Positions 1 to 5,876 of a DNA stretch of 64,000 bases are shown one piece after another (within the stretch, counting starts at the first letter, position 1; every line of letters starts with the position of its first letter). The notes beneath the pieces were generated by a model. It made no database searches. It was not told the DNA's origin and saw only the letters and a program-made list of their open reading frames with translations. The translations under genes were made by a program, and so were the position numbers. This stretch comes from an uncultured Castellaniella sp. (GTDB lineage: Bacteria > Pseudomonadota > Gammaproteobacteria > Burkholderiales > Burkholderiaceae_B), in the NCBI RefSeq assembly GCF_937988725.1, contig NZ_CALKHS010000010.1, positions 124,001-188,000 of the forward strand, written 5' to 3'.

Positions 1-887
1 CAGGCGGTGAGCGCGCCGATCAGGGGGGCTGCGCCCGGCGCCACCAGGCCCGCGGCCGGCGTGATGCCGACCAGGCCGGCAATGGCGCCGGAGACGGCGC
101 CCAGCAGGGACGCCTTGCCTTTGAGCAGGCCTTCCGCCAGGGCCCACGCCAGGGTGCCGCCGGCGGCGGCCAGCAGGGTGTTGACCAGCGCCAGCACGGC
201 CTGTTCGTTGGCGGCCAGGGCGGATCCGCCGTTGAAGCCGAACCAGCCCACCCACAGCAGGGCGGCGCCCACCAGGTTCAGGGGCAGGCTGTGAGGCGGC
301 ATGGCCTGGCGGCCGTATCCCCGGCGCGGCCCCAGGTAGCGGGCGGCGACCAGGCCGGCCGCGCCCGCGCTGATGTGCACGACGGTGCCGCCCGCGAAGT
401 CCAGGGCGCCCCGCAGGTGCAGCCAGCCGTCTCCCGCCCAGACCATGTGGGCGATGGGCAGGTAGCCCAGCGTGAACCACAGGCCGGTGAAACACAGCAC
501 GGCGCCAAAGCGCGCGCGCTCGGCGATGCTGCCCGTGATCAGGCCGCAGGTGATGGCCGCGAAGGTGGCCTGGAACAACGCGAACAGGAGTTCGGGGATG
601 GAGCCCAGCAAAGGCTCGGTGGTCGTGGCCGCGGGCTGGTAAAGCCCCGCCAGGCCCAGGCGCGACCAGCCTCCCAGCCCTCCGAAGCCGGGCGTGAACG
701 CCAGGGAATAACCGTAGAGGAACCACAACACGATGACCAGGGCGCAGACCGCCAGCGTCTGGCTCATGACGGACAGCACGTGGCGCTCCCGGGCCAGCCC
801 GCCGTAGAAAAGCGCCAGCCCCGGCACGCACATCAGCCAGACCAGCAGGGTGGAGACCATCGTCCAGACAACGTCAGCTTTATCCAT
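1..887 (-). CDS. amtB: ammonium transporter AmtB (3' end outside window)
   Basis: Inner-membrane channel for NH4+/NH3 uptake. The 295 visible residues start MDKADVVWTMVSTLL and carry the Amt/Rh signatures: repeated membrane segments, an FYGGL motif near residue 27, and a run with HMVWAGDGWL and DFAGGTVVHISAG that is diagnostic of the family. The C-terminal part lies beyond the left edge. It sits 17 bases downstream of glnK on the same strand, the usual glnK-amtB arrangement in which GlnK docks on and closes AmtB when nitrogen is plentiful. No separate promoter is visible in the gap, so it is probably cotranscribed from the sigma-54 promoter upstream of glnK. Confidence 0.95.
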   Translation of the reverse strand, partial: MDKADVVWTMVSTLLVWLMCVPGLALFYGGLARERHVLSVMSQTLAVCALVIVLWFLYGYSLAFTPGFGGLGGWSRLGLAGLYQPAATTTEPLLGSIPELLFALFQATFAAITCGLITGSIAERARFGAVLCFTGLWFTLGYLPIAHMVWAGDGWLHLRGALDFAGGTVVHISAGAAGLVAARYLGPRRGYGRQAMPPHSLPLNLVGAALLWVGWFGFNGGSALAANEQAVLALVNTLLAAAGGTLAWALAEGLLKGKASLLGAVSGAIAGLVGITPAAGLVAPGAAPLIGALTA

Positions 888-904
888 GAGAAGTGCTCCT
901 GTGT

Positions 905-1243
905 TCAAAGGGCGGCTTCGCCGGTTTCGCCGGTGCGGATGCGCACGGCCTGATCCAGCGGCGTGACGAAGACCTTTCCGTCGCCGATCTTTCCCGTGTG
1001 GGCCGCCTGGCACAGGCATTCCAGCGTCAGTTCCACCCAGTCGTCGGGCACGGCGACCTGGACCTGCAGCTTGGGCAGGAAGTCCACCTGGTATTCGGCG
1101 CCCCGATACAGTTCCGTGTGGCCCTTCTGGCGGCCGAAACCTCGGGCCTCGGTGACCGTCATGCCCTGGATGCCGGATGCGACGAGCGCCGCATGCACTT
1201 CGTCCAGCTTGAAAGGCTTGATGATGGCGGTGATGAGTTTCAT
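905..1243 (-). CDS. glnK: nitrogen regulatory protein PII, GlnK type
   Basis: 112-residue PII signal-transduction protein, the exact family length when translation starts at MKLITAIIKPFKLDEV. An AAGGA ribosome site precedes this ATG, and a longer in-frame reading upstream has no PII homology. The T-loop motif RQKGHTELYRGAEY is intact and places the uridylylated tyrosine at Y51. The C-terminal signature GKIGDGKVFVTPL is present. GlnK senses 2-oxoglutarate and ATP/ADP and controls AmtB, encoded immediately downstream. A second PII gene (glnB) lies near 61.1 kb, so this copy is assigned to GlnK by its amtB linkage and its nitrogen-type promoter. Confidence 0.96.
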   Translation of the reverse strand: MKLITAIIKPFKLDEVHAALVASGIQGMTVTEARGFGRQKGHTELYRGAEYQVDFLPKLQVQVAVPDDWVELTLECLCQAAHTGKIGDGKVFVTPLDQAVRIRTGETGEAAL

Positions 1244-1280
1244 GAGCGTTCCTTGTTGAGGCGGGATGCGGAACACTTTA

Positions 1281-1296
1281 AGCAAAAGCCATGCCA
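1281..1296 (-). promoter_or_regulatory. sigma-54 (-24/-12) promoter of glnK-amtB
   Basis: On the minus strand the sequence TGGCATGGCTTTTGCT matches the sigma-54 consensus TGGCACG-N4-TTGCW at all positions but one, with GG and GC spaced exactly as required. Predicted transcription start is near 1270, about 27 bases before the glnK start codon. Sigma-54 control fits nitrogen-limitation expression of glnK-amtB. The match is read directly from the sequence; activity is inferred. Confidence 0.85.
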
Positions 1297-1339
1297 GGTC
1301 GATGCAGGGAGGCTTCGGAGGGAAGAGGGGCGGGGAAAG

Positions 1340-1387
1340 CGCCCCATTTTGGCGCATCGGCGGCGGGCCTTGCCCCATGCCGGGGCA
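1340..1387 (-). promoter_or_regulatory. two candidate NtrC enhancer sites upstream of glnK
   Basis: Two 17-base dyads lie about 78 and 109 bases upstream of the predicted start: TGCGCCAAAATGGGGCG (1340-1356) and TGCCCCATGCCGGGGCA (1371-1387). Each differs from the NtrC consensus TGCACCA-N3-TGGTGCA at three positions. Their centres are 31 bp apart, about three helical turns, resembling the tandem NtrC sites of enteric glnA. The rest of the 1244-1673 gap holds the promoter of the downstream lipoprotein gene and nothing else I recognise. Confidence 0.6.
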
Positions 1388-1558
1388 TGGATGCGTCCGG
1401 CGCCCGGTTGCGAAAACCCTGCTGAAGCGCCGTGTTTTGTGTCGAGTTGTTGGCCGGGCTGCGGGACGTGCCGCCCGCCGGGCGCCGGGTTTCCCCAGGG
1501 AGGCCTGGCGGATGAGGGCGAGGCCGCGCCGGCGCGCGTGACATCAGTCTTTACATGT

Positions 1559-1591
1559 CAGGGTTTACCCTGTGGGTTGGGCCACTAGAAT
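1559..1591 (+). promoter_or_regulatory. promoter with overlapping inverted repeat before lipoprotein gene
   Basis: A TTTACC (1564-1569) and TAGAAT (1586-1591) pair with a 16-base spacer forms a plausible sigma-70 promoter about 80 bases upstream of the lipoprotein gene. The perfect inverted repeat CAGGGT-TT-ACCCTG (1559-1572) overlaps the -35 element and could be a repressor site. No cognate regulator is evident. Confidence 0.4.
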
Positions 1592-1673
1592 TGTAACTGA
1601 CCCGGCCATGAACGGCCGGCCTTCGAAAATGATCCGCGATGTACCGAAAGCGGAACTTTGAATAGGGAAGATC

Positions 1674-2063
1674 ATGAACACGATACGCAAAACGCTGACA
1701 ATGGCTGCTGTGGTGGCTTCTTTGGGCCTGCTGGCGGCTTGCTCCAAGAGCGACGAGCCCGAGGCTCCGCCGGCTGCTCCCGCTCCCTCCACGACTCCCA
1801 CTCCCGCGCCTGTGCCGCCGGCGCCGCAGGATCCCTCGGCGGCGCCTCAGGGCGAACCTCAGTCCATGAAGGACAAGATGGAAGATTCCGCCGAATCCGT
1901 TAAGGACAAGGCGGCGGCAGTGGGCCAGGCCGTGTCCGCCAAGGCCGGCGAACTGGCCACCAAGGCGGGTGAAGCGGCCAATGACGCCCGTGAATCCGTG
2001 AAGGAAGGCGCCGCCAAGGCGGATGCCGCCATCCAGGGCGCCGTGGGCAACGACAGCAAGTAA
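1674..2063 (+). CDS. small lipoprotein with amphipathic Ala/Lys-rich repeats
   Basis: 129-residue predicted lipoprotein of unknown function. A signal peptide (residues 1-22) ends in the lipobox LAAC, so the cysteine would be acylated. A Pro/Ala-rich linker follows (about 28-60). The C-terminal half is a charged, Ala-rich stretch with recurring K-D-K, S-V-K-D/E and A-K-A-G units resembling the amphipathic 11-residue repeats of LEA-like or apolipoprotein-like stress proteins. It is monocistronic, with its own promoter and a strong terminator. The repeat resemblance is by eye and does not prove function. Confidence 0.8.
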   Translation: MNTIRKTLTMAAVVASLGLLAACSKSDEPEAPPAAPAPSTTPTPAPVPPAPQDPSAAPQGEPQSMKDKMEDSAESVKDKAAAVGQAVSAKAGELATKAGEAANDARESVKEGAAKADAAIQGAVGNDSK

Positions 2064-2098
2064 ACCGTCTGCGTCTTCGCCGTGCGCGAAGGCATGAC

Positions 2099-2124
2099 AA
2101 AAAGGGCGCATCCGCGCCCTTTTT
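2099..2124 (+). terminator. rho-independent terminator after lipoprotein gene
   Basis: AAAAAGGGCGC-ATCC-GCGCCCTTTTT forms a perfect stem with A and T tracts on either side, so it could work in both directions. It lies 36 bases after the lipoprotein stop codon. Confidence 0.9.
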
Positions 2125-2178
2125 CATGGGCGCGCCCCGTATAGTGCGATGCAGACGCATCAAGGCGGGAGGAACGGC

Positions 2179-3696
2179 ATGTCGCTTGCAGTGCTGGCCA
2201 GCAGGGCCTTGTTCGGTCTGCACGCCCGGCCGGTCCAGGTCGAGGTCCACGTGGGCGCCGGCCTGCCGGCTTTTTCCCTGGTGGGCTTGCCCGGCGCGGG
2301 AGTGCGCGAAAGCCGAGAGCGGGTGCGTTCCGCAATCCTCAGTTGCGGTTTCGATTTCCCCGCGGGGCGGATCACCGCCAATCTGGCGCCCGCCGACCTG
2401 CCCAAGGATTCCGGGCGCTTCGACCTGCCCATCGCCCTGGGCGTCCTGCTGGCTTCGGGGCAGGTGGCCGACGGGCAGGGCGGCAGTCCGGACTTGCGCC
2501 ACTACGTGCTGGCGGGCGAACTGTCCCTGACCGGGGCGCTGGTGCCGGCGGATTCCGCCTTGGCGATCGCCCTGGCGGTGGCGCGGGACGATCCGCAGGC
2601 GACGCTCGTCATGGCGCCGCCGGCCGCCGGCATCGCCGCGCTGGTGCCCGGCCTGCGGGTGCTGGCTGCGGGCAGCCTGGACGAGGTCGTGGCGCATTTC
2701 GCCGGCCGCCAGCCTCTGCCGCAGGCCAGCCCGGCGCCGTTGCGCGATGAGGCGCATGCCGCGCCGTGCCTGAGCGACGTGCGCGGCCAGGCGCTGGCCC
2801 GCCGGGCGCTGGAAATCGCCGCCGCCGGGGGGCACAGCCTGATCATGAGCGGGCCGCCCGGCGTGGGCAAGAGCATGCTGGCCCAGCGCCTGCCCGGCCT
2901 GCTGCCGCCCCTGACGCGGCGCGAGGCCCTAGAGGTGGCCGCCGTCCAGGGCCTGGTGCGGCCCTTGCTGGCCCTGCCGGGCGCGCCGCCGTTCCGGGCT
3001 CCGCATCACGGCGCTTCGCGGTCCGCGCTGGTGGGGGGCGGCGCCTGCCCGCGTCCCGGAGAGATCAGCCTGGCCCACCATGGCGTGCTGTTTCTGGACG
3101 AACTGCCGGAATTCGAGCGCCGGGCGCTGGAAGCGCTGCGCGAGCCGCTGGAAACCGGCCAGGTGACGGTGGCGCGGGCGGCCGGCAGCTGCCATTTTCC
3201 GGCGTCCTTCCAGCTGGTGGCGGCCATGAACCCCTGTCCCTGCGGCTGGCTGGGACACCCGCGCCAGGCGTGCCGTTGTCCTCAGGATCGGATTGCGCGG
3301 TATCGCTCGCAGGTGTCGGGACCGCTGCTCGATCGCATCGATCTGCATGTCGCGCTATCCATCGAAGGCGCCTGGCACGAGGCGCCGCCGGGGGAACCAT
3401 CGGCCCGGATCCGCCCCAGGGTGGCGGCGGCCCGCGCCCGCCAGACGGAACGCCAGGCCTGCCTGAATGCGCGTCTGGACGCGCCGGCGCTGGCGACGCA
3501 TGCCCGCCTGGATGCGGCGGGCCGGACCTTGCTGGCCCGGACCGTCGAGGCCTGGGGTTGGTCAGCCAGGGCGACGCAGCGGGTCCTGCGGGTCGCGCGC
3601 ACGCTCGCCGACCTGCGGGATGAGCCCGCGGTCGGGGCCGAGGATCTGGCGCAGGCGATCCAGTTCCGGCCGGATGCGGGCCTGGGGAACCGCTGA
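2179..3696 (+). CDS. comM: YifB/ComM family Mg-chelatase-like AAA+ ATPase
   Basis: 505 residues. ComM is a hexameric branch-migration helicase that aids integration of DNA during natural transformation; it is also found in non-competent bacteria under the name YifB. Visible in order: an N-terminal Lon-protease-like ChlI domain (1-170), Walker A GPPGVGKS (about 224), Walker B VLFLDELPEF (about 302), a Cys-rich CPCGWLGHP...CRC segment (about 350) typical of the family, and a C-terminal Mg-chelatase helical domain. The ATG at 2179 is preferred over an in-frame ATG 30 bases upstream because a GGAGGAA ribosome site precedes it and homology starts at MSLAVLASRALFG. Confidence 0.95.
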   Translation: MSLAVLASRALFGLHARPVQVEVHVGAGLPAFSLVGLPGAGVRESRERVRSAILSCGFDFPAGRITANLAPADLPKDSGRFDLPIALGVLLASGQVADGQGGSPDLRHYVLAGELSLTGALVPADSALAIALAVARDDPQATLVMAPPAAGIAALVPGLRVLAAGSLDEVVAHFAGRQPLPQASPAPLRDEAHAAPCLSDVRGQALARRALEIAAAGGHSLIMSGPPGVGKSMLAQRLPGLLPPLTRREALEVAAVQGLVRPLLALPGAPPFRAPHHGASRSALVGGGACPRPGEISLAHHGVLFLDELPEFERRALEALREPLETGQVTVARAAGSCHFPASFQLVAAMNPCPCGWLGHPRQACRCPQDRIARYRSQVSGPLLDRIDLHVALSIEGAWHEAPPGEPSARIRPRVAAARARQTERQACLNARLDAPALATHARLDAAGRTLLARTVEAWGWSARATQRVLRVARTLADLRDEPAVGAEDLAQAIQFRPDAGLGNR

Positions 3697-3735
3697 ACCG
3701 TTAAAATGGGCTTTTATCTGTGGCAGGAGACCGCG

Positions 3736-3984
3736 ATGATCGCCCCCAATCAATGGTTCGACGATTTCCAGAAGAACATGTCCGATCTGCTGGCCAAGAC
3801 TCCGGCGGCCGACATCGAGCGCAACATGAAGGCCCTGATGGCGCAGACCTTCGCCCGCATGGACCTGATCACCCGGGAAGAGTTCGACGTCCAGACAGAC
3901 CTGCTGGCCCGGGCGCTGGACCGCGTCCAGTCCCTGGAAGCCCGTGTGCAGGCCCTGGAACAGCAGTTGGACAAAACGGAATAA
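3736..3984 (+). CDS. ubiK: ubiquinone biosynthesis accessory factor UbiK (BMFP family)
   Basis: 82-residue membrane-fusogenic protein (former YqiC) that forms a coiled coil and assists the soluble Ubi complex in aerobic ubiquinone synthesis. The typical features are an amphipathic N-terminus (about 1-25), the TREEFDVQTDLLARA stretch, and a C-terminal heptad coiled coil rich in Leu, Glu and Gln (about 52-80). AGGAG lies 7-8 bases upstream of the chosen ATG. A promoter for the ribosomal protein operon overlaps its last codons. Confidence 0.9.
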   Translation: MIAPNQWFDDFQKNMSDLLAKTPAADIERNMKALMAQTFARMDLITREEFDVQTDLLARALDRVQSLEARVQALEQQLDKTE

Positions 3985-3997
3985 ATAACCCTATAAT
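3968..3997 (+). promoter_or_regulatory. promoter of rpmI-rplT-pheST operon
   Basis: TGGACA (3968-3973) and TATAAT (3992-3997), with 18 bases between, lie at the very end of ubiK. Predicted start is near 4004, which gives a leader of about 175 bases before rpmI. Confidence 0.65.
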
Positions 3998-4000
3998 CAA

Positions 4001-4178
4001 GGGCTTTCCCCCATGTTCACAAATGCTTTTTGCGTCTGTGTATATTTTTGCATGGGGGGATGGAAGCCCGGTCATGCAGGTTGCGCATGACGGGTTTATC
4101 AGACTGGCGGATAACAGGTCAGACAAGCGCCCGATGTGTCGGGCCACCTAGGTTCGCCCAAGCCAACAGAGTATCGTC
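4001..4178 (+). promoter_or_regulatory. structured 5' leader of rpmI-rplT
   Basis: The leader can fold a long hairpin: GGGCTT plus TCCCCCATG (4001-4015) pair with CATGGGGGGA and AAGCCC (4051-4069). A second stem, GTCATGC/GCATGAC, spans 4071-4091, and a short CCCGA...TCGGG stem lies near 4130. In several bacteria L20 represses its own operon by binding such leader structures. Whether this leader does so is inference. No infC gene lies in this gap although infC usually precedes rpmI. Confidence 0.45.
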
Positions 4179-4376
4179 ATGCCCAAGATGAAGAGCAAAA
4201 AAGGCGCTTCCAAGCGCTTTAAGGTGCGCGGCAGTGGTTCCATCAAGCGCGGCCAGGCTTTCAAGCGTCACATCCTGACCAAGAAAACCACCAAAAACAA
4301 GCGTCAACTGCGCGGTTCGGCCGCTGTCCATGAAACGAATATCGCCTCCGTAAAGGCGATGTTGCCTTTCGCCTGA
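4179..4376 (+). CDS. rpmI: 50S ribosomal protein L35
   Basis: 65 residues, the standard length. It starts MPKMKSKKGASKRF and is strongly basic throughout, with the family motif HILTKK. First gene of the rpmI-rplT-pheS-pheT-ihfA-merR run, 13 bases before rplT. Expression is probably set by the upstream promoter and structured leader. Confidence 0.98.
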   Translation: MPKMKSKKGASKRFKVRGSGSIKRGQAFKRHILTKKTTKNKRQLRGSAAVHETNIASVKAMLPFA

Positions 4377-4389
4377 TCGGAGATTTCTC

Positions 4390-4749
4390 ATGCCTCGCGT
4401 CAAACGCGGCGTCACGGCTCGTGCACGCCATAAAAAAGTTCTCAAGGCCGCCAAAGGCTACCGCGGCCGCCGCGGCAACGTATTCCGGATCGCCAAGCAG
4501 GCGGTCATGCGCGCCGGCCAGTACGCCTATCGCGATCGCCGCAATAAAAAGCGCACCTTCCGCGCTCTGTGGATCACCCGCATCAATGCGGGCTGCCGTG
4601 AACTCGGCGTGACCTACAGCGTGTTCATCGCCGGCCTGAAGAAGGCTTCGATCGAACTCGACCGCAAGGTCCTGGCCGACATGGCCGTCAAGGACAAGGC
4701 CGGCTTCGCTGCCATTGTGGCCCAGGCGAAGTCCGCACTGGCAGCCTAA
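4390..4749 (+). CDS. rplT: 50S ribosomal protein L20
   Basis: 119 residues, usual length 117-119. L20 binds 23S rRNA early in large-subunit assembly and can act as an autogenous translational repressor. It begins MPRVKRGVTARARHKKVLK and contains GYRGRR and RDRRNKKRTFRALWI, all classic. It is followed by a strong hairpin before pheS. Confidence 0.98.
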   Translation: MPRVKRGVTARARHKKVLKAAKGYRGRRGNVFRIAKQAVMRAGQYAYRDRRNKKRTFRALWITRINAGCRELGVTYSVFIAGLKKASIELDRKVLADMAVKDKAGFAAIVAQAKSALAA

Positions 4750-4782
4750 TCGATACAGTTTCGTTTTCGATTCTGTCTCATC

Positions 4783-4817
4783 GCAAACGGAGCTCACTCG
4801 GGCTCCGTTTGCGTTTT
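4783..4817 (+). terminator. terminator/attenuator between rplT and pheS
   Basis: An 11-bp perfect stem (GCAAACGGAGC/GCTCCGTTTGC, loop of 8) is followed by GTTTT and then immediately by the pheS ribosome site. This is the architecture of an intrinsic terminator. Because pheS has no obvious promoter of its own downstream of it, it may act as an attenuator or partial terminator that sets the ratio of ribosomal protein to PheRS. Confidence 0.7.
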
Positions 4818-4827
4818 GGAAGGAACT

Positions 4828-5850
4828 ATGGACACGACGCTCGACGAGCTGATCGCCCAGGCGCAGGGGCGTTTCGCCCAGGCGCGGGACGCGGCCACGC
4901 TGGAAAATGAAAAAGCGGTCTTTCTGGGCAAGCAGGGCTCCCTGACGGCGCTGCTCAAGGGCCTGGCGGGCCTGCAGGGCGAGGAAAAACGCACTCGCGG
5001 GGCGCAGATCAATCAGGCCAAGCAGCAGGTCGAAGCCCTGCTGAACGCGCGTCGCGCCGAATTGGCCCAGGCGGCGCTGGACCAGCGCCTGGCCGCCGAA
5101 ACCATCGACGTCACCCTGCCCGGGCGCGGGCGGGGCACGGGCGGCGTCCACCCGGTCATCCGCACCTGGCAGCGTGTCGAGCAGATCTTCCGTTCCATCG
5201 GTTTCGACGTCGCGGACGGTCCGGAGATCGAAAACGACTGGACCAACTTCACGTCCCTGAACAATCCCGAGAATCACCCGGCCCGCTCCATGCAGGACAC
5301 GTTCTACGTGGACATGCAGGATGCCGGCGGCCTGCCGCTGGTGCTGCGCACGCACACCAGCCCCATGCAGGTGCGCTATGCCCGCATGAACAAGCCGCCG
5401 ATCAAGGTCATCGCTCCGGGCCGCACCTATCGCGTGGACAGCGACGCCACCCATTCGCCCATGTTCCATCAGGTCGAAGGCCTGTGGATCGCGGAGGACA
5501 TCTCCTTCGCCGACCTGAAGGGCGTCTACACGAATTTCCTGCGCGCCTTCTTCGAGACCGACGACCTGACGCTGCGGTTCCGGCCGTCGTTCTTCCCGTT
5601 CACCGAACCCTCGGCCGAAATCGACATGATGTTCACCTCGGGACCGAACCAGGGCCGCTGGCTGGAAATCTCCGGCTCGGGTCAGGTGCATCCGCAGGTG
5701 GTGCGCAACTTCGGGCTGGATCCGGAACGCTACATCGGCTTCGCCTTCGGCTCGGGGCTGGAACGCCTGACCATGCTGCGCTATGGCGTCAACGACCTGC
5801 GCCAGTTCTTCGAGGGCGACCTGCGCTTCCTGCGCCAGTTCAACGCCTAG
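4828..5850 (+). CDS. pheS: phenylalanyl-tRNA synthetase alpha subunit
   Basis: 340 residues (E. coli 327). Catalytic subunit of the alpha2-beta2 PheRS that charges tRNA-Phe. The N-terminal coiled-coil arm (about 1-85) is followed by the class II core with GRTYRVDSDATHSPMFHQ-type motif 2 and motif 3 GFAFGSGLERLTMLRYG. GGAAGGA precedes the chosen ATG; an upstream in-frame TTG lies inside this ribosome site and is unlikely. It is 26 bases before pheT. Confidence 0.97.
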   Translation: MDTTLDELIAQAQGRFAQARDAATLENEKAVFLGKQGSLTALLKGLAGLQGEEKRTRGAQINQAKQQVEALLNARRAELAQAALDQRLAAETIDVTLPGRGRGTGGVHPVIRTWQRVEQIFRSIGFDVADGPEIENDWTNFTSLNNPENHPARSMQDTFYVDMQDAGGLPLVLRTHTSPMQVRYARMNKPPIKVIAPGRTYRVDSDATHSPMFHQVEGLWIAEDISFADLKGVYTNFLRAFFETDDLTLRFRPSFFPFTEPSAEIDMMFTSGPNQGRWLEISGSGQVHPQVVRNFGLDPERYIGFAFGSGLERLTMLRYGVNDLRQFFEGDLRFLRQFNA

Positions 5851-5876
5851 TGTCCCCGCGAAACGGAATCTGAATC

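Noticed and set aside
4747..4827. Phe-rich codons (F-R-F-R-F) just after the rplT stop, in frame with pheS, like a pheM leader peptide
   Set aside because: No start codon lies between the rplT stop and these codons, and no ribosome site, so a translated attenuation leader is not supported. The hairpin itself is kept as a feature.
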